Shown here: one piece after another, positions 1-12,600 of the stretch
How the letters are laid out: each line of letters opens with the position of its first letter
How positions within the stretch are numbered: the stretch's first letter is position 1
Assembly (NCBI GenBank): GCA_026936335.1
Contig: JAPMXV010000061.1
Location: 1 to 64,000 of the forward strand
Length of the DNA: 64,000 nucleotides
Reading direction: 5' to 3'
Source of the DNA: Mantamonas sphyraenae
Lineage: Eukaryota; CRuMs; Mantamonadidae
Made by a program: the position numbers and the translations under genes
Notes under the pieces: generated by a model
What the model was told of the DNA's origin: nothing
What the model saw: only the letters and a program-made list of their open reading frames with translations
Databases searched by the model: none

Positions 1-189
1 ACCCTAACCCTAACCCTAACCTAACCCTAACCTAACCCCCTAACCCTAACCCTAACCCTAACCCTAACCCTAACCTAACCCTAACCCTAACCCTAACCTA
101 ACCCTAACCCTAACCCTAACCCTAACCCTAACCCTAACCCTAACCCTAACCCTAACCCTAACCCTAACCCTAACCCTACCCTAACCCTC
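1..189. repeat. Telomere, CCCTAA repeats
   Basis: Tandem CCCTAA units with occasional CCTAA or CCCCCTAA variants fill the first 189 bases and then stop abruptly. The C-rich strand reads 5' to 3' into the chromosome, so this is a true left chromosome end whose G strand is TTAGGG, the type shared by animals, fungi and many protists. The slight unit-length variation is typical of terminal arrays close to the junction. No further telomeric repeats are seen inside the window. Confidence 0.98.
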
Positions 190-460
190 AATATGGGAGT
201 TTCCGCCCTTGTTGTGGTGGGTCCGGTCTATGTCATGTGAGTTGTGCTTGTGTCTGCTGGCTGGGTGGCTGAGTTGGGTGGTGACATGGGGCAGTGGGCA
301 ATGGTTGGGAGTGAAAATGTCGCTGGTGAGTGACCTTCATCCTGCAACGCCGCGCAGTCAGCACTGCCCATCCGCCTTCATCCAAAATATCACCAACACC
401 CACAACTCCCTCCACCAGTCCAACACAACCCACATACACTCCTGTACCACCATCACCACC
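190..460. other. Subtelomeric spacer before the first gene
   Basis: Non-repetitive sequence between the telomere and the first start codon at 461. From about 370 onward it is clearly similar to the sequence from about 3120 onward (the 5' flank of the second copy of the subtelomeric gene), so it belongs to the tandemly duplicated unit. It presumably contains the promoter. I see no other gene or repeat in it. Confidence 0.7.
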
Positions 461-2911
461 ATGGACAAAGACTACTCAAGCACTCCGAAGCAACAACACA
501 CACCCAACACCTACCCAGCGTGCGTTCTGCCTTCCACTCCGTTTTTCTGACTGCCCGCTCCTCCCGCTTCCTTGCCTCCTCTATGCCTCTGTCGCTTCCT
601 TCCACTCCTCCCCTGCATCTCCACTTCCCCATCATCGTCGTCGCTGCCTTCTCCGCTCTTCTCCGATCCCGTCTCCCCTGTCACTGCCCTCCCCGTTGCC
701 AGTTTCCCGGTCTGCCAATCGCCTCCGTTTTCCCTCTTTGCTCGTTCCATCCTCCCTTCACCCCCCGGCTCTGCCCTGACGGCGTCCATCCCGCCTTCCG
801 CTCACCGTTCCCACCCCGCCCTGCCCCTCCCTTCCCCTCCCACAGCTACGCGTACATGGTCCCCTCCCATGGCTGCCCAGCCGTTTCCGAACGTGCTGCC
901 CGCCTCTGGCGTTCAAAACCCGTACCAGCACCCCCAACCACCCATCATCTGGGTCCCTGTCAACTCCTACCCGCAGCAGCACACCGCATATGCTCATCAG
1001 AGCCACCCATACTACGCCTACCCTCCTCCGCCGCCTCCTCAGCCGCGACAAACCGCCCAGGTGCACTTAGCTCAGCCTCCGTTTCTCCCTCCGCCTGCTC
1101 AACCCACCACTAACCACAACCGCGTCCCCAAACGCATCAGCCCTGCCTTTGTAGGCATCAACCGTACCACATCCACCACCACATCGTCGTCGTCCTCCGA
1201 CCAGGACACACAGCAGACTGGAGACAGCGACGACGACGACGCAGACCAGGACACACACACACATGACACCGGCGACGTGGAGGACCTGATGTTCCTGAAC
1301 TTTGGCCACCGTGAATCACGGTCAGTCTCCAGCAACTCAGAGTGGATGACCAACTCAGGAATGGAGGCGTACGAAGAAGACGGCGAGGCCAACGACGCCA
1401 TCCAGCAGCACGTGGGTGACGAGTTGGAAACTCAGGGCCCGCTCAGCATTGCAGACACTGGTGATGCCATGGATGAGGAGTACATGCCGCAAGACGACAG
1501 CGACGACGACGCAGACGACATAGAGCAGGAGGACACGGACGAATGGCAGCTGAGACGCCCAAGCATTGGCCACAAACGGCGTCGTAGAAACCACACCAGC
1601 CGTACTGATCCAGAAACGATGAAAGGCAGTGGACAGCGCAGGCTCAGGGTCACGGCTGGCAGTGGCACAGAGACAGGAACGTCGAGCACACGGGCAAGGA
1701 GTGACAAGAACGGAGACAACGGCGCACGGAAGAAAGCAAGCGTGGACAAGACGAACAAGTTGCCAGTTGGCGTTGTGCGCAAAGGGTGGACGAAGGGAAT
1801 CAGCGACGAGCGCAGCCACAGCAACAAAAAGGAGCACACGGCACTGCTGAAGCACATGCACACCCTGGCCAATGAGCATCCTATCGACAACATCACCGAC
1901 CTCATGGCCGTGCAGGCCCGTGTTGTGGTCTGCCATGGCACCCTGAACACGCTGGTCCGACAGATCCTGCTCGCTCTGGGCAACATTCCCCTCTCCCAGG
2001 GCGACATGGCCTTCTGTCTCATTTTTCTGGGCCATGATGTGGATCAACAGGCGTGCAGTGATGCCATCCGTGGCGCTGGTCTGGCCATGGGTGTGACCAA
2101 GGCTGGGTTGAAGGTGTGCTGGCTGGAGGAACCACACGACCACAGCGACCCCAACTACGCCCTCCTCCACCTGCTCATGACAGAGATGGACACTCTCGGC
2201 AACAGACCTCATCCCACCACCTGGAAGGAGCACCGGCAGACCCAGCTGCGGCTGCAGGAAGCACGGCGCCCTGCTGACAACGACAGCGACCCACACTGGA
2301 CGCAATGCGACTACGACCACCACCTCGCCACCACCACGGTGGACAAGTGGCATCTTGAGTCTGTGCGCAGTGGCTGGGCAGCGCACAATCCCAGCGACGA
2401 GCGGGGCAGCTGCACGGCGCGGGAGTTCCAGACGCTTCTGGCACACATGAAGGCACGCGCAGCCAAGTACCCTCGCCATCAGCATGCACACGAGCACCAT
2501 GCACTGCGTGAGCTGATCAACAACGGCAGCCTGAAGTCCCTGGTGCGACACATCATCCTGGCGCTGGGCAACGTTGGCGTGCCGCCTGTCGACCTGGCCT
2601 TCTTTGTCCGCCTCCTCAGACCACAACTCACCTACCAGGAGGTTCAACGGGCCATCAGCGCCACCCTCACCCGCGGTGTAACCTCCCTCTCCCTCAAGAT
2701 CGCCTGGCTCGACAACCCCAAATCCAGCGACGCCACACTTCACACCCTCCTCCACACCCTCATCGACCGCATCACACCCCACATAACCACACGCCCCACC
2801 ACCACCGCACTCGTCAATGCCTACCCCATCCCCCCCTTCACCCTCCCCAAGCGCAAAGACCGTTCCTCCTCCTCCTCCTCCTCCTCCTCCAAACGCCAAC
2901 GCCTCGAATGA
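461..2911 (+). CDS. Subtelomeric two-module protein, copy 1
   Basis: I do not recognise this family. The long exon starts with the ATG at 869 or earlier and ends at 2911 (about 680 residues from 869). Residues 1-65 are rich in Pro, Gln and Tyr; then comes an acidic Asp/Glu stretch and a basic region. Two related modules of about 130 residues follow: module 1 (residues about 305-445) and module 2 (about 495-640). Both begin with VR[KS]GW, share the core [IL]LALGN followed 6-7 residues later by [ML]AF, and end near W-L-[ED]-[EN]-P. The tail is poly-Ser then KRQRLE, which looks like a nuclear signal. A short first exon (461-519, starting MDKDYSSTPKQQH) with a GTGCGT donor at 520 and a CACAG acceptor at 845 is conserved in copy 2, but here one extra base near 853-868 puts it out of frame with the long exon. 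The real start is therefore uncertain. The gene lies under 300 bp from the telomere. Confidence 0.7.
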
Positions 2912-3220
2912 ACCACCCTTTCATTCCCACACCCTTCCCACTCACCCTCCCCTCCCCACCCACTCAGCCACCCTCTCCATCACCTTATTCGGCAGTGTCA
3001 CCCACCCTTCCCACCCTCTCTCCTCCACATACTCCTCCATCCCTCCACACGCAAACATCGCCTCCCTGTCTTCACCATTCATCACCAACCCCGTCGCTTT
3101 AGCCTCGTACACCTGTGCACCCACCCATCCGCCTTCAACCAAAGTATCACCAACACCCACCACACCTTCCACCAGTCCAACACAATCCACATACACTCCA
3201 GTACCACCACCTCCACTACC
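2912..3220. other. Spacer between subtelomeric gene copies
   Basis: Pyrimidine-rich spacer after the first copy. Its right half (from about 3120) matches the 5' flank of copy 1 (from about 370), marking the boundary of the tandem unit, which repeats at a period of about 2.75 kb. No separate gene is supported. Confidence 0.6.
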
Positions 3221-5590
3221 ATGGATGAAGACTACCCAAGCACTCCGAAGCAACAACACACACCCAATACCTATCCAGCGTGCGTTCTGCCTTCCACTCT
3301 CTTTTCTGACTGCCCGCTTCTCCCGCTTTCATGCCTCCTCCGTGCCTCCGTCGCTTCCCTGCACTCCTCCCCCGCATCTCCACTTCCCCATCAGCACCGC
3401 CGCTGCCTTCTCCGCTCTTCTCCGATCCCGTCTCCCCTGTCACTGCCCTCCCCGTTGCCAGTTTCCCGGTCTGCCAATCGCCTCCGTTTTCCCTCTCTGC
3501 TCGTTCCGGCCTCCCTTCACCCCTGCTTCTGGTCTGACGGCGTCCATTCCGCCCTCCACTCACCGTTCCCACCCCATCTTACCCCTCCCCGTCTCCCCAC
3601 AGCTACGGGTACATGGTGCCCCCCATGGCTGCCCAGCCGTTTCCGAACATGCAGCTGCCCGTCTCTGGCGCACAAAACCCGTACCAGTACCCACAACCAC
3701 CCATCGTCTGGATCCCTGTCAACACGTATTCCCAGCAGCACTACGCATATGCTCATCAGGGCCACCCATACTACGCCTACCCTCCTCCGCCGCCTCCCCA
3801 GGCGCGACAAACCGCCCAGGTGCACTCCGCTCAGACTCCGTCGCACCCTCCGCCTGCTCAACCCACCACAAACCACAACCGCGTCCCCAAACGCATCAGC
3901 CCTGCCTATGTCGGCATCACACGGACCACATCCACCACAACATCGTCGTCCACTTCTCACCAGGCCACACAGCAGACTGGAGACAGCGACGACGACGACG
4001 CAGACCAGGACACGCACACACATGACACCGGCGACGTGGAAGACCTGATGTTCCTGAACATTGGCCACCGTGAACCATGGTCAGTCTCCAGCAACCCAGA
4101 GTGGATGACCAGCTCAGGGATGGAGGCGTACGAAGAAGACGGCGAGGCAAACGACGCAACCCAGCATCACGTGGACGACGAGTTGGAAACTCAGGGCGCA
4201 CTCAACTCTGCAGACACTGGCGATACCATGGATGATGAGTACATGCCGCAAGACGACAGCGACGGCGACGCAGACGAGATGGTGCAGGAGGACACGGACG
4301 AATGGCAGCCGAGACGCACAAGTAGAGGCCGCACCCAACGTCGCAGAGGCCACAACAGCCGTCTTGCTGGTCCACAGAAGATGAAAGGCAGCGGACAGCG
4401 CAGGCGCAGAGTCACGGCTGGCAGTGGCACAGAGACAGGAACGTCGAGCACACTGGCAAGGAGGGCCAAGAATGGAGACAAAGGCGCACGGAACAAAGCA
4501 GAGGATGACAAGACGAACAAGTTGCCAGTTGGCGTTGTGCGCAAAGGGTGGACAGCGAGAATCAGTGACGACCGCAGCCACGGCAACAAGAAGGAGCACA
4601 CGGCACTGCTGAAGCACATGCACACTCTGGCCAATGATAATCCCCTCGACGACATCTCTGACCTCATCACCCTGCAGGCGCGTGTTGTCGTCTGCCATGG
4701 CACCCTGAACACGCTGGTCCGACAGATTCAGCTCGCTCTGGGCAACATCCCCCTCTCCCAGGGCGACATGGCCTTCTGCCTCACCCTTCTCGGCCGCTAC
4801 ATGGACCATCGTGCATGCAGCAACGCCATCCCCCACGCTGGTCTGGCTGTGGGTGTGACCAAGGCTGGGTTGAAGGTGTGCTGGCTGGAGGAGCCACACG
4901 ACCACGGCGACCCCAACTACGCCCTTCTCCACCTCCTCATGACAGAGATGGACACATTCGGCGACAGAACCCTTCCCATCACCAGGAAGGAACACGAGCA
5001 GACCCAGCTATTGCTGCAGAAAGCACGACGACCTGCTGACAACGACAGCGACCCACACTGGACACAATGCGACTACGACCACCACCATATCACCACCACG
5101 GTGGACAAGTGGCATCCAGAGCCTGTGCGCAGTGGCTGGAGCACCAACAGGCACAACGACGAGCGTGGCAGCTGCACGGCGCGGGAGTTCCAGTCGCTGC
5201 TGGCACACATGAAGGCACTCGCAGCCAAGTACCCTCACCACCAGCACGCACACGAGCACCAGGCACTGCGTGAGCTGATCGACAACGGCAGCCTGCTGTC
5301 CCTGCTGCGACACATCATCCTGGCGCTGGGCAACGTTGGCGTGCCGCCTGTCGACCTGGCCTTCTTTGTCCGTCTCCTCAGGCCACAGCTCACCTACCAA
5401 CAGGCGTCCAAGGTGCCATCAGCGCCACCCTCACCCGCGGCGTCACCTCCCTCTCCCTCAAGATCGCCTGGCTCGACAACCCCCAACCCAGCGACGCCAC
5501 ACTGCACACCCTCCTCCACACCCTCATCGACCGCATCACACCCCATATCACCACCCGCCCCAACTCTACCGACGGCGTCAAATCCCTTAA
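3221..5590 (+). pseudogene. Subtelomeric two-module protein, copy 2 (frame-broken)
   Basis: Close duplicate of the gene at 461-2911. Here the gene structure is clean at the 5' end: exon 1 is 3221-3279 (MDEDYPSTPKQQH start), donor GTGCGT at 3280, acceptor CACAG ending at 3602, and exon 2 continues in frame from 3603 through the Pro/Gln-rich start, acidic region, module 1 and most of module 2. At about 5399-5418 the copy carries two extra bases relative to copy 1, so the end of module 2 (which in copy 1 reads on through LTRGVTSLSLKIAWLD) is out of frame. The frame then runs on into unrelated sequence until 5739. It is either a pseudogene or needs an unusual intron. The GTGCGT donor and the coding similarity on both sides argue that the ancestral gene was functional and spliced. 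Confidence 0.65.
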
Positions 5591-6851
5591 CATCCCCGAG
5601 CTTTTCCTGCCTGAGCCCACAGAGGAGGAGATGGCCGTGGAGGATGGACTGCCAGATGGAGTTGTGCGCAGTGGTTGGACATACTGGCGCAAGAGCGAGC
5701 GCAGCCACAGCAACAAGAAGGAGCACACGGCACTGCTGAACCACATGCGCACTCTGGCCAACGAGCATCCCATCGACAACATTCCGGAACTCATGACCCT
5801 GCAGGCGCGTGTTGTGGTCTGCCATGGCACCCTGACCACGCTGAATCGACAGATTCTGCTTGCTCTGGGCAACATTCCTCTCTCCCAGGGCGACATGGCC
5901 TCCTGCCTCACCCTCCTCGGCTGTGATATGGATCGAAAGGGGTGCAGCCTTGCCATCCATGACGCTGGTCTGGCCATGGGTGTGACAGAGGCTGGGTTGA
6001 AGGTGTGCTGGCTGGAGAAGCCACACGACCACGGCGACCCCAACTACGCCCTTCTCCACCTGCTCATGACAGAGATGGACACTACTCGGCGACAGGCCCC
6101 ATCCCACCACCTGGAAGGAGCACAAGCAGACCCAGCTGTGGCTGCAGAAAGCACGACGCCCTGCTGACAACGACAGTGACCCACACTGGACACAATGCGA
6201 CTACGACCACCACCTTCCCACGACCAAGGTGGACAAGTGGCAACCTCAGTCTGTGCGCAGCGGCTGGAGCACCAACCCGTACAACGACGAGCGGGGCAGC
6301 TGCACGGCACGGGAGTTCCAGACGCTGCTGGCACACATGCAGGCACGCGCAGCCAAGCACCCTCGCCATCAGCACACACACGAGCACCAGGCACTGCGTG
6401 AGCTGATCAACAACGGCAGTGTGCTGTCCCTGCTGCGACACATCATCCTTGCTCTGGGCAACGTTGGCGTGCCGCCCGTCGACCTGGCCTTCTTTGTCCG
6501 CCTCCTCAGGCCACACCTCACCCACAAGCAGGTCGTGACTGCCATCAGCGCCACCCTCACCCGCGGCGTCACATCCCTCTCCCTCAAGATCGCCTGGCTC
6601 GACAACCCCAAATCCAGCGACGCCACTCTGCACACCCTCCTCCACACCCTCATCGACCGCATCACACCCCACATCACCACCCGCCCCATCGCCGTCACAC
6701 TCGTCAACGCCTACCCCATCCCCTCCTTCACCCTGCCCAAGCGCAAAGACCCTTCCTCCTCCTCCTCCTCCTCTCCTCCTCCTCCTCCTCCTCCTCCTCC
6801 TCCTCCTCCTCCTCCTCCTCCTCCTCCTCCAAACGCCAACGCATCGAATGA
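5591..6851 (+). pseudogene. Subtelomeric family, third partial copy (modules only)
   Basis: A third copy of the two-module part only, lacking the N-terminal Pro/Gln and acidic regions. Module 1 reads in one frame from about 5650 (VRSGWTYW) to about 6080, where one extra base relative to copy 1 shifts the frame. Module 2 reads in another frame from about 6229 (VRSGWSTN) through ALGNVGVPPVDLAF to the TCC/CTC tract. The family's normal end (KRQR.E then TGA, at 6831-6851) is present but again out of phase because the trinucleotide tract at 6752-6830 contains an interruption. It directly abuts copy 2, so the array could once have encoded a four-module protein. At least two frame breaks make a working product unlikely. 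Confidence 0.6.
6752..6830. repeat. TCC/CTC trinucleotide tract
   Basis: About 80 bp of nearly pure TCC/CTC repeat with one phase change near 6771-6775. It encodes poly-Ser then poly-Pro in the open frame. Copy 1 has the equivalent but shorter tract at about 2864-2890, so the tract expanded in this copy. Confidence 0.9.
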
Positions 6852-6950
6852 ACCCATTCTCCCCACACACCCTCCCCACCTCATCCAATCAACTGCGTTG
6901 TCCACCCCCCGCTGTTCCAGCGCTGCCAGGTCCACACCAACTCCGCACTC

Positions 6951-9682
6951 ATGAAAGTTCACCGTCATTCCGTCGTCGATGGACTTCTGGGTGACGAAGA
7001 ACAACATAGTCTGATCGATTCCTCGAGCACAGCGCAATCAGACTCGGCGACCCAGCGCAGGCGCGTTCTGTGCCGAGTTGTCCCTCTGTTCCTGCTCATC
7101 GCAGTTGCCACTTGCGCCTGGGTCGCGGCAGCCGCGATGCACATCGACGTCCAGCCGACAAAGGTGGACATCGTGGATGTGTGTGGACCCAGCACGGAGC
7201 ACAAGCGCGCCTCGCAAGGCCTTCACATCCGTGCCGCCCCACGCGTCTCGAACCCATGGGGCTCACTGCCGCGGTGCACCACGCCGTAGTGACTGTGAGT
7301 CGTAACCAGCGTCTGCTGGCCGAGGTCACTCTGGACAAGCCCGTTGCGCTGGAGGCTGGCGTGAAAAAGCTTCATGTTGACTTTGTATTCTCCAAGCTCG
7401 GCAAGCTCGCTGTGTCTGACCTGCACGACCTGAATGGCGCAAAGGGACTCCACTTCAACCTACGCGCAACAGTGTCGGTTTTTGGACTTTCTGTTCCCGT
7501 CCATTGGTCCTGGCAACCCGAGGAGCAGCACCACTCGCCGAAAAAGGTGACGTCGCCGAAAAACGAACCTCCCCAGGCGGCTCCACCAGCTCCGAGTATT
7601 AATACCCATGCGCCCTCAAAGAAGCCAAAAACCAAGGAACCCAAGCCGAAGGAAAACGTCTCACACAGGTGGATGCCGACAATGGCGGGTGTGGAGGGAG
7701 TTATCCCTCTGGAAGAGCTGATGGGAGGGAAGATTCAGCTCCCTTCCTTCGTGCGTTCCGTGGACATCCAAGGCGCAACCATGCATCTAGTGAACCTGAA
7801 CAGCTCGGTTGGGCTCGCTGAAGTCAATGTGTCACGTGTGACATCGAGCGGTGCCGAGATCCGTGTTCTGCTGCCGTGGTCCTCCGTGATCTACGCGGCG
7901 GCCCAAACACGCAAACTCCACTTCTCCCTGCGCTCCCAGGATGAGAGCAGGGCCGGCTGCTTCTTGCCACAACTGGTGAGCACAAACAAAATCGTGGTGG
8001 ACACCGCTTCCAAGATCGACTTTGTCAGCTACGACAACACCGTGAGCGGGAGGCTCTACCTGGAGATCCCCAATGCAAACATGAAGAACGAGGTCATTCT
8101 GAGTGCGAACCCAACCATCAAGCTGCTGGACAACAGCAACACGGTGGAAGTCAAGACTCAACTGTACGCATATACTGCGGGTACGAGCATGTTCCTCTCG
8201 ATGGGCTCCACCAAGTTCAACGACGTCCTTGCCATGGCCAGCAATGCCGTGAGCAACCTTTACGCCGGCAAGTCGCTCCTCATCGACTGGGATGCTGGCC
8301 TGTGGGGCCCAAGCAGGGACAAATGGGGAGTTCAAGATGGACGCTGGCTGGTTTCTGGTCTGGGGCACAAGATTGAGTGGAACGTACACACTGCCGACCG
8401 CGACTACAAAGCATTCATCAAGACAAATTATATGTCACGCTCCGATTTTCTGACTGTGTACAACATGCGCAACGGCCACAAGGTCTCGGACCTCATCCAC
8501 GACTACCTCTCGTCATGGCACCCAGCCGCCTGCGCAGCCGAACCCGACACCGCGTGGTGGAAACCTTTCGCAACGCGCAAATGGTTCGAGCCCGTCTTCG
8601 GGGTGCAGTACCGCATGTTTAGCGATCCGGGTCTGTACAACTACGGACATCGACGTGTGTGTCTCGTTCACTGGGACAAGGCTGGGCAGGCGGGCGACAA
8701 GCTGTCCTTTTCGGACATGGCATTCCAGCCGCAGAGCGTGTCCTTTTTGCAGAACCGCTACTACTCGTACTATCTTCTCAACATGTACGATGTCAAGCTC
8801 GTGGCAAACACAAACAAGGACGTGTCGCTCGATGCGCGGCTTTTCTCACGTGGCAGTTCGTTGAATGGAATCGGCAAGACGATCAAGGATCTGGTTCAGG
8901 GCAAACTGTACCTCCCGTACACGATGTTCATGGGTTCCCTCGATACGCTGCATCAGTGGCCTGCCGTAGAGCCCTACTGGGCTGAGATCCGCGTCAACAA
9001 AGTGGGCGGATCATTTGATGTCGATCTCAACGTGATTTGGGCAAAGGTGATGAATCTGAAGGGCAAACTCCACAAAGACGGCCCAGACTCATCCGTTTCT
9101 TTGTCCCTGACGAGTTTGACCCCACGCCCACCCACCATCAGCTTGTACAAGCGCGATGCGACAAGTGCGTACGTGAGCGGCTTCAGCAACGAGCTGGGGC
9201 CCGTCCGATACCAATTCGTCAGGGACTACGGGCCTCCCCTGCCCCCTCATCCCTCCTATCCATCCACGCACATTTTTGAGAACCTCTACGGCACCGTATC
9301 GCTGGGTGTGAGCGTGGTGACGGCTGGTGGGGAGTCGCAGTACGCGCGCGCCACTTTCCACGGTCCTCCCAGCCCGTCCACCCCGACCCCAACCCCCACA
9401 GCAACCCCAACCCCGACACCTACAGCAACCCCAACCCCGACCCCTACCCCCAACGCTGACGGCGCTGCAAACACCGACCCGAACTCCAAAAACAACAACA
9501 ACAACGGCCCCGGAACCTCTCCAATGAGTCCACAAGACCAATCACTCATGTTTGCTGGTATTGCCGTTGTTGGTTTCGTCATCATCGGCCTGGCTGTGCA
9601 CCGATGGCATTCGCACCGCCGGACCCGCGAGGAAGAGATTCACCTCAACAGAGTCGAGTCTGCCGGCTACCAGGCAATGTAA
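6951..9682 (+). CDS. LEA2/DUF3712-like membrane protein
   Basis: The protein (about 910 residues) begins MKVHRHSVVD, has a cytoplasmic Ser-rich head and a first membrane segment at about residues 47-65 (PLFLLIAVATCAWVAAA). Next comes a LEA-14/DUF3712-type segment with the hallmark S-N-P-W followed by GLTAAVHHAVVTV. A long extracytoplasmic region with repeated beta-rich DUF3712-like stretches follows, then a Thr-Pro repeat linker (about 9370-9460), a second membrane helix (FAGIAVVGFVIIGLAV) and a short basic tail ending YQAM. The hallmark motif is split between two frames at 7257-7262, at a run of four G where one more G would restore it; I treat the gene as one with a single-base lesion or sequencing error. 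Its last 38 bases overlap the 3' end of the convergent minus-strand gene. Function unknown; related fungal proteins are vacuolar or cell-surface membrane proteins. Confidence 0.7.
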
Positions 9683-12600
9683 CGACGACTTTGCTGCATT
9701 CACCATTCACTCCACTCCTCTCTCCGACCCCAAGCGCAGCCTCATCACCGCCTGCGCCACCAGATTCCCCTTCTCCGCCGTCGACACTGTGACGCACGCG
9801 CCCACCTTTGCTCAGTTCTCGCTTCACCCAGCCTTCCAGCTCTTGCACGGCATCTCCTGCCATTCTTCCGACTGAAAACACATACCCCATCGCCACACCC
9901 GTCACCACTGCGAACAACGCGCCCACCACGAACCCTGCGTTCTCTGCGTCCTCAGCAAACGCCACCACGCACACCGTGTAGCTACCCAGCGTCAACCACA
10001 ACATGGCACCACCCACTTCTCCAGAATCCCGACCACGAACCACGCGCAAGCCAATTCCAGTCATTAGTGGCGCAAGCAGCATCACCCACCAGCGCAATGA
10101 CACTACCTCGGCACGTACATCTGCAAACATGCCGCCTGCACCCAACCCAGCTACCTGAATCCAGCTTGAACCAGCCAACGCGCACATGGTTGTTGGCATG
10201 GCCTCTACGATCGCCCTTCCTTCGTACAGGGTCATGGTCGCCAGCAACAGCGCGTTCATCACCCCGCCCACCTGCCATCCCCGCACGCTGACAATCGCGG
10301 CAAATCCAAACATGTACCAGTCGTTCACACGTCCACCTTTTCTCTCCGTTGCACCGTGTTTCCACCGGATCATGGTGACCAAACCCGCTGTGATTCCAAC
10401 AACTCGAACCAGAAACACTTCCGCGTCCGAGCCCGTTTCCAGCCCCATCGCCACCGCCGCTACCATCCCCAGAACCTCGCCAAGTACCATCAAACGCACC
10501 CGACTCCATTCCACGTGTTGTCTGTTCCCCCACCACAGCCACCACGACACCAAAGTTGCACACACTGTTTGCACCGGCACAAGCGCCACCAAAGCCTCTT
10601 CCAGGGTCCAACCGCTTGTCAACACCTGCCAAGGCCCAGCCATGATCACCAAACTCATAGAGTGCATCGGCAGAAGGATCATGGCTGCGCAGCACAGAAC
10701 AATACCACTGGGGAACCTCGGCGCAAACACCCTCCAAATATCCCATCCTGCGCCCATCCACACGCACACCCAACACACGTACAGCACAGCCACCACTGTA
10801 CGTAGGTGCTTGCGTACAAAGTTCGACACAGTCGCTGTGCTCCACGAGTTCTCCGAGCCAACAGAAGGCCGCCTTTGCACCTCCACCACCGCGCCCTTCT
10901 TCTCTACCTTTGCCAACCCAAGCATCTCATATGCTTCCGGCACTTCTTGCAACGCTTCATCAGGCATCATCAACAGCACAAAGAGATTGTGAAGGAGCCC
11001 ATCCTCCACGTCCACCAAAGATGGCCACACCAATCCCAATGCAATCACCATCACTGCCAGCAGCCCAACTCCGTCAAGGAACCATGCTGATGGCACCCAC
11101 TGAGCGAGTCGCCTTTGAAGCAGCCCTTGAACAGCGTCTTCAACCTCGGCAGGTGTCCGCTCCAGCAACCCCGACTGTGCTGCCAGGATCTCCTCCACTT
11201 CCCCGTTTCCATTCTCCAGCATCCCGTGATCCACCCAATGTTCCAGAGTACTTGCGTATGCGTGCACAAGGTATATAACGCCCTGAAACCCGTTCCGCCG
11301 TTCCCACGTGCTTGCACACTTTTCCATTTGGCACAAGTCTCTCGAGTGCAGCAGACGTATCAACTGTGTGTCCCCGCTTCTGCTGTCCACGGTCACATGG
11401 TTCTGCATGCGCTTCGCAGCCACCCTCATCCTTGTCGCCGCAATGCCCAACGCCTGTTTGTCCACCTGACCCTTCAGCACGCTGTCGACAACCACCGGTC
11501 TGGCACTCAATACTGCACTCTCCATCTCGGACGCAGCGCCCAGAAGCGACATGTCGTCCAGGACCAGCTGATGGAACACCACGGACAATGCCATCACCCC
11601 CGCCATCACAACCACCAACCCCACAAACGCCAGTGCCAACCGGGTCGCAGGCAACCTCAATCGTTCATGGGCATCTTCAAGCGTACCATTCCATGGCGTC
11701 GTGCTTAGAATAGGAGTTGCCGTACCTTGCGTACTTTCTTGTGACTCTCCGGGAGTCGGGGCTGCCACTGTTCCTGCACGTGACTCGAAAGGCGACTCGA
11801 CCCCAGGAGACACTCGGCTTGCATACCGGCTCGCATACTCCTCGTACTGCGTCGCCAAATGCCGAGCGACCCTGCTCGCAATCCGACCAATAGACATTGT
11901 CGCACGCCGCTTCTCCAACGCAACCGCGCGCATTGTCGCCCTCACACCGATCCAGTACGCCACAACTAGCAGCAACACAATCTGCAACACACTTTGGCGC
12001 ATCTCCGTGCTCACCTTGCTCACCACACGCCGTGATGCTGCCAGCACTCGACTTCGTCGCAAGTCAAGTTCGCCCCTCACAGACCCGCCGTTGTCGAGAA
12101 CAAACGTCACCCCACGTCGCAGGCGATCCCACTTTCCCGAGGGTGACAAAACGCCGTCGGTTTGCACTTCGGACGAGATCCAGGCTGTGTGTGCAAACAC
12201 AGCAAGCGCTGCATCCGAATGAATCTTCTCCCACACCCCTCCAACAGCAGACACGTTGACATGCCGCCGAAACACCGCCATCAGTGTGGTGTTTGCCCAC
12301 AAGGGCACGTGCGCCAGCCTCAAATTCGCTGCCTTCAGATTGTGTACACATGATGCCAGGCTCCGCTTGAACCCATTCAACGCAGTGTGACTCGTCACCC
12401 ACTGCAACCACATCTCTCGCCTGCCCAATGTGCTTTGCCCAGACTCGTTGCGCCCACCGCGCAATTCCGCACACTCCAGCGCACCAGCAAACACATTCAG
12501 GTTTACCTCACACTCACTCGCAGCCCTGCTGGCAATCATGAAATCCATGTGTACAGCCATAGCCTCCGTGTGGCGCCCAGATCCGACCAAACGCCCCGCC

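Noticed and set aside
1355-2899. 514-residue minus-strand frame antisense to the subtelomeric gene
   Set aside because: The plus-strand frame holds the repeated modules conserved between copies; the minus frame is not.
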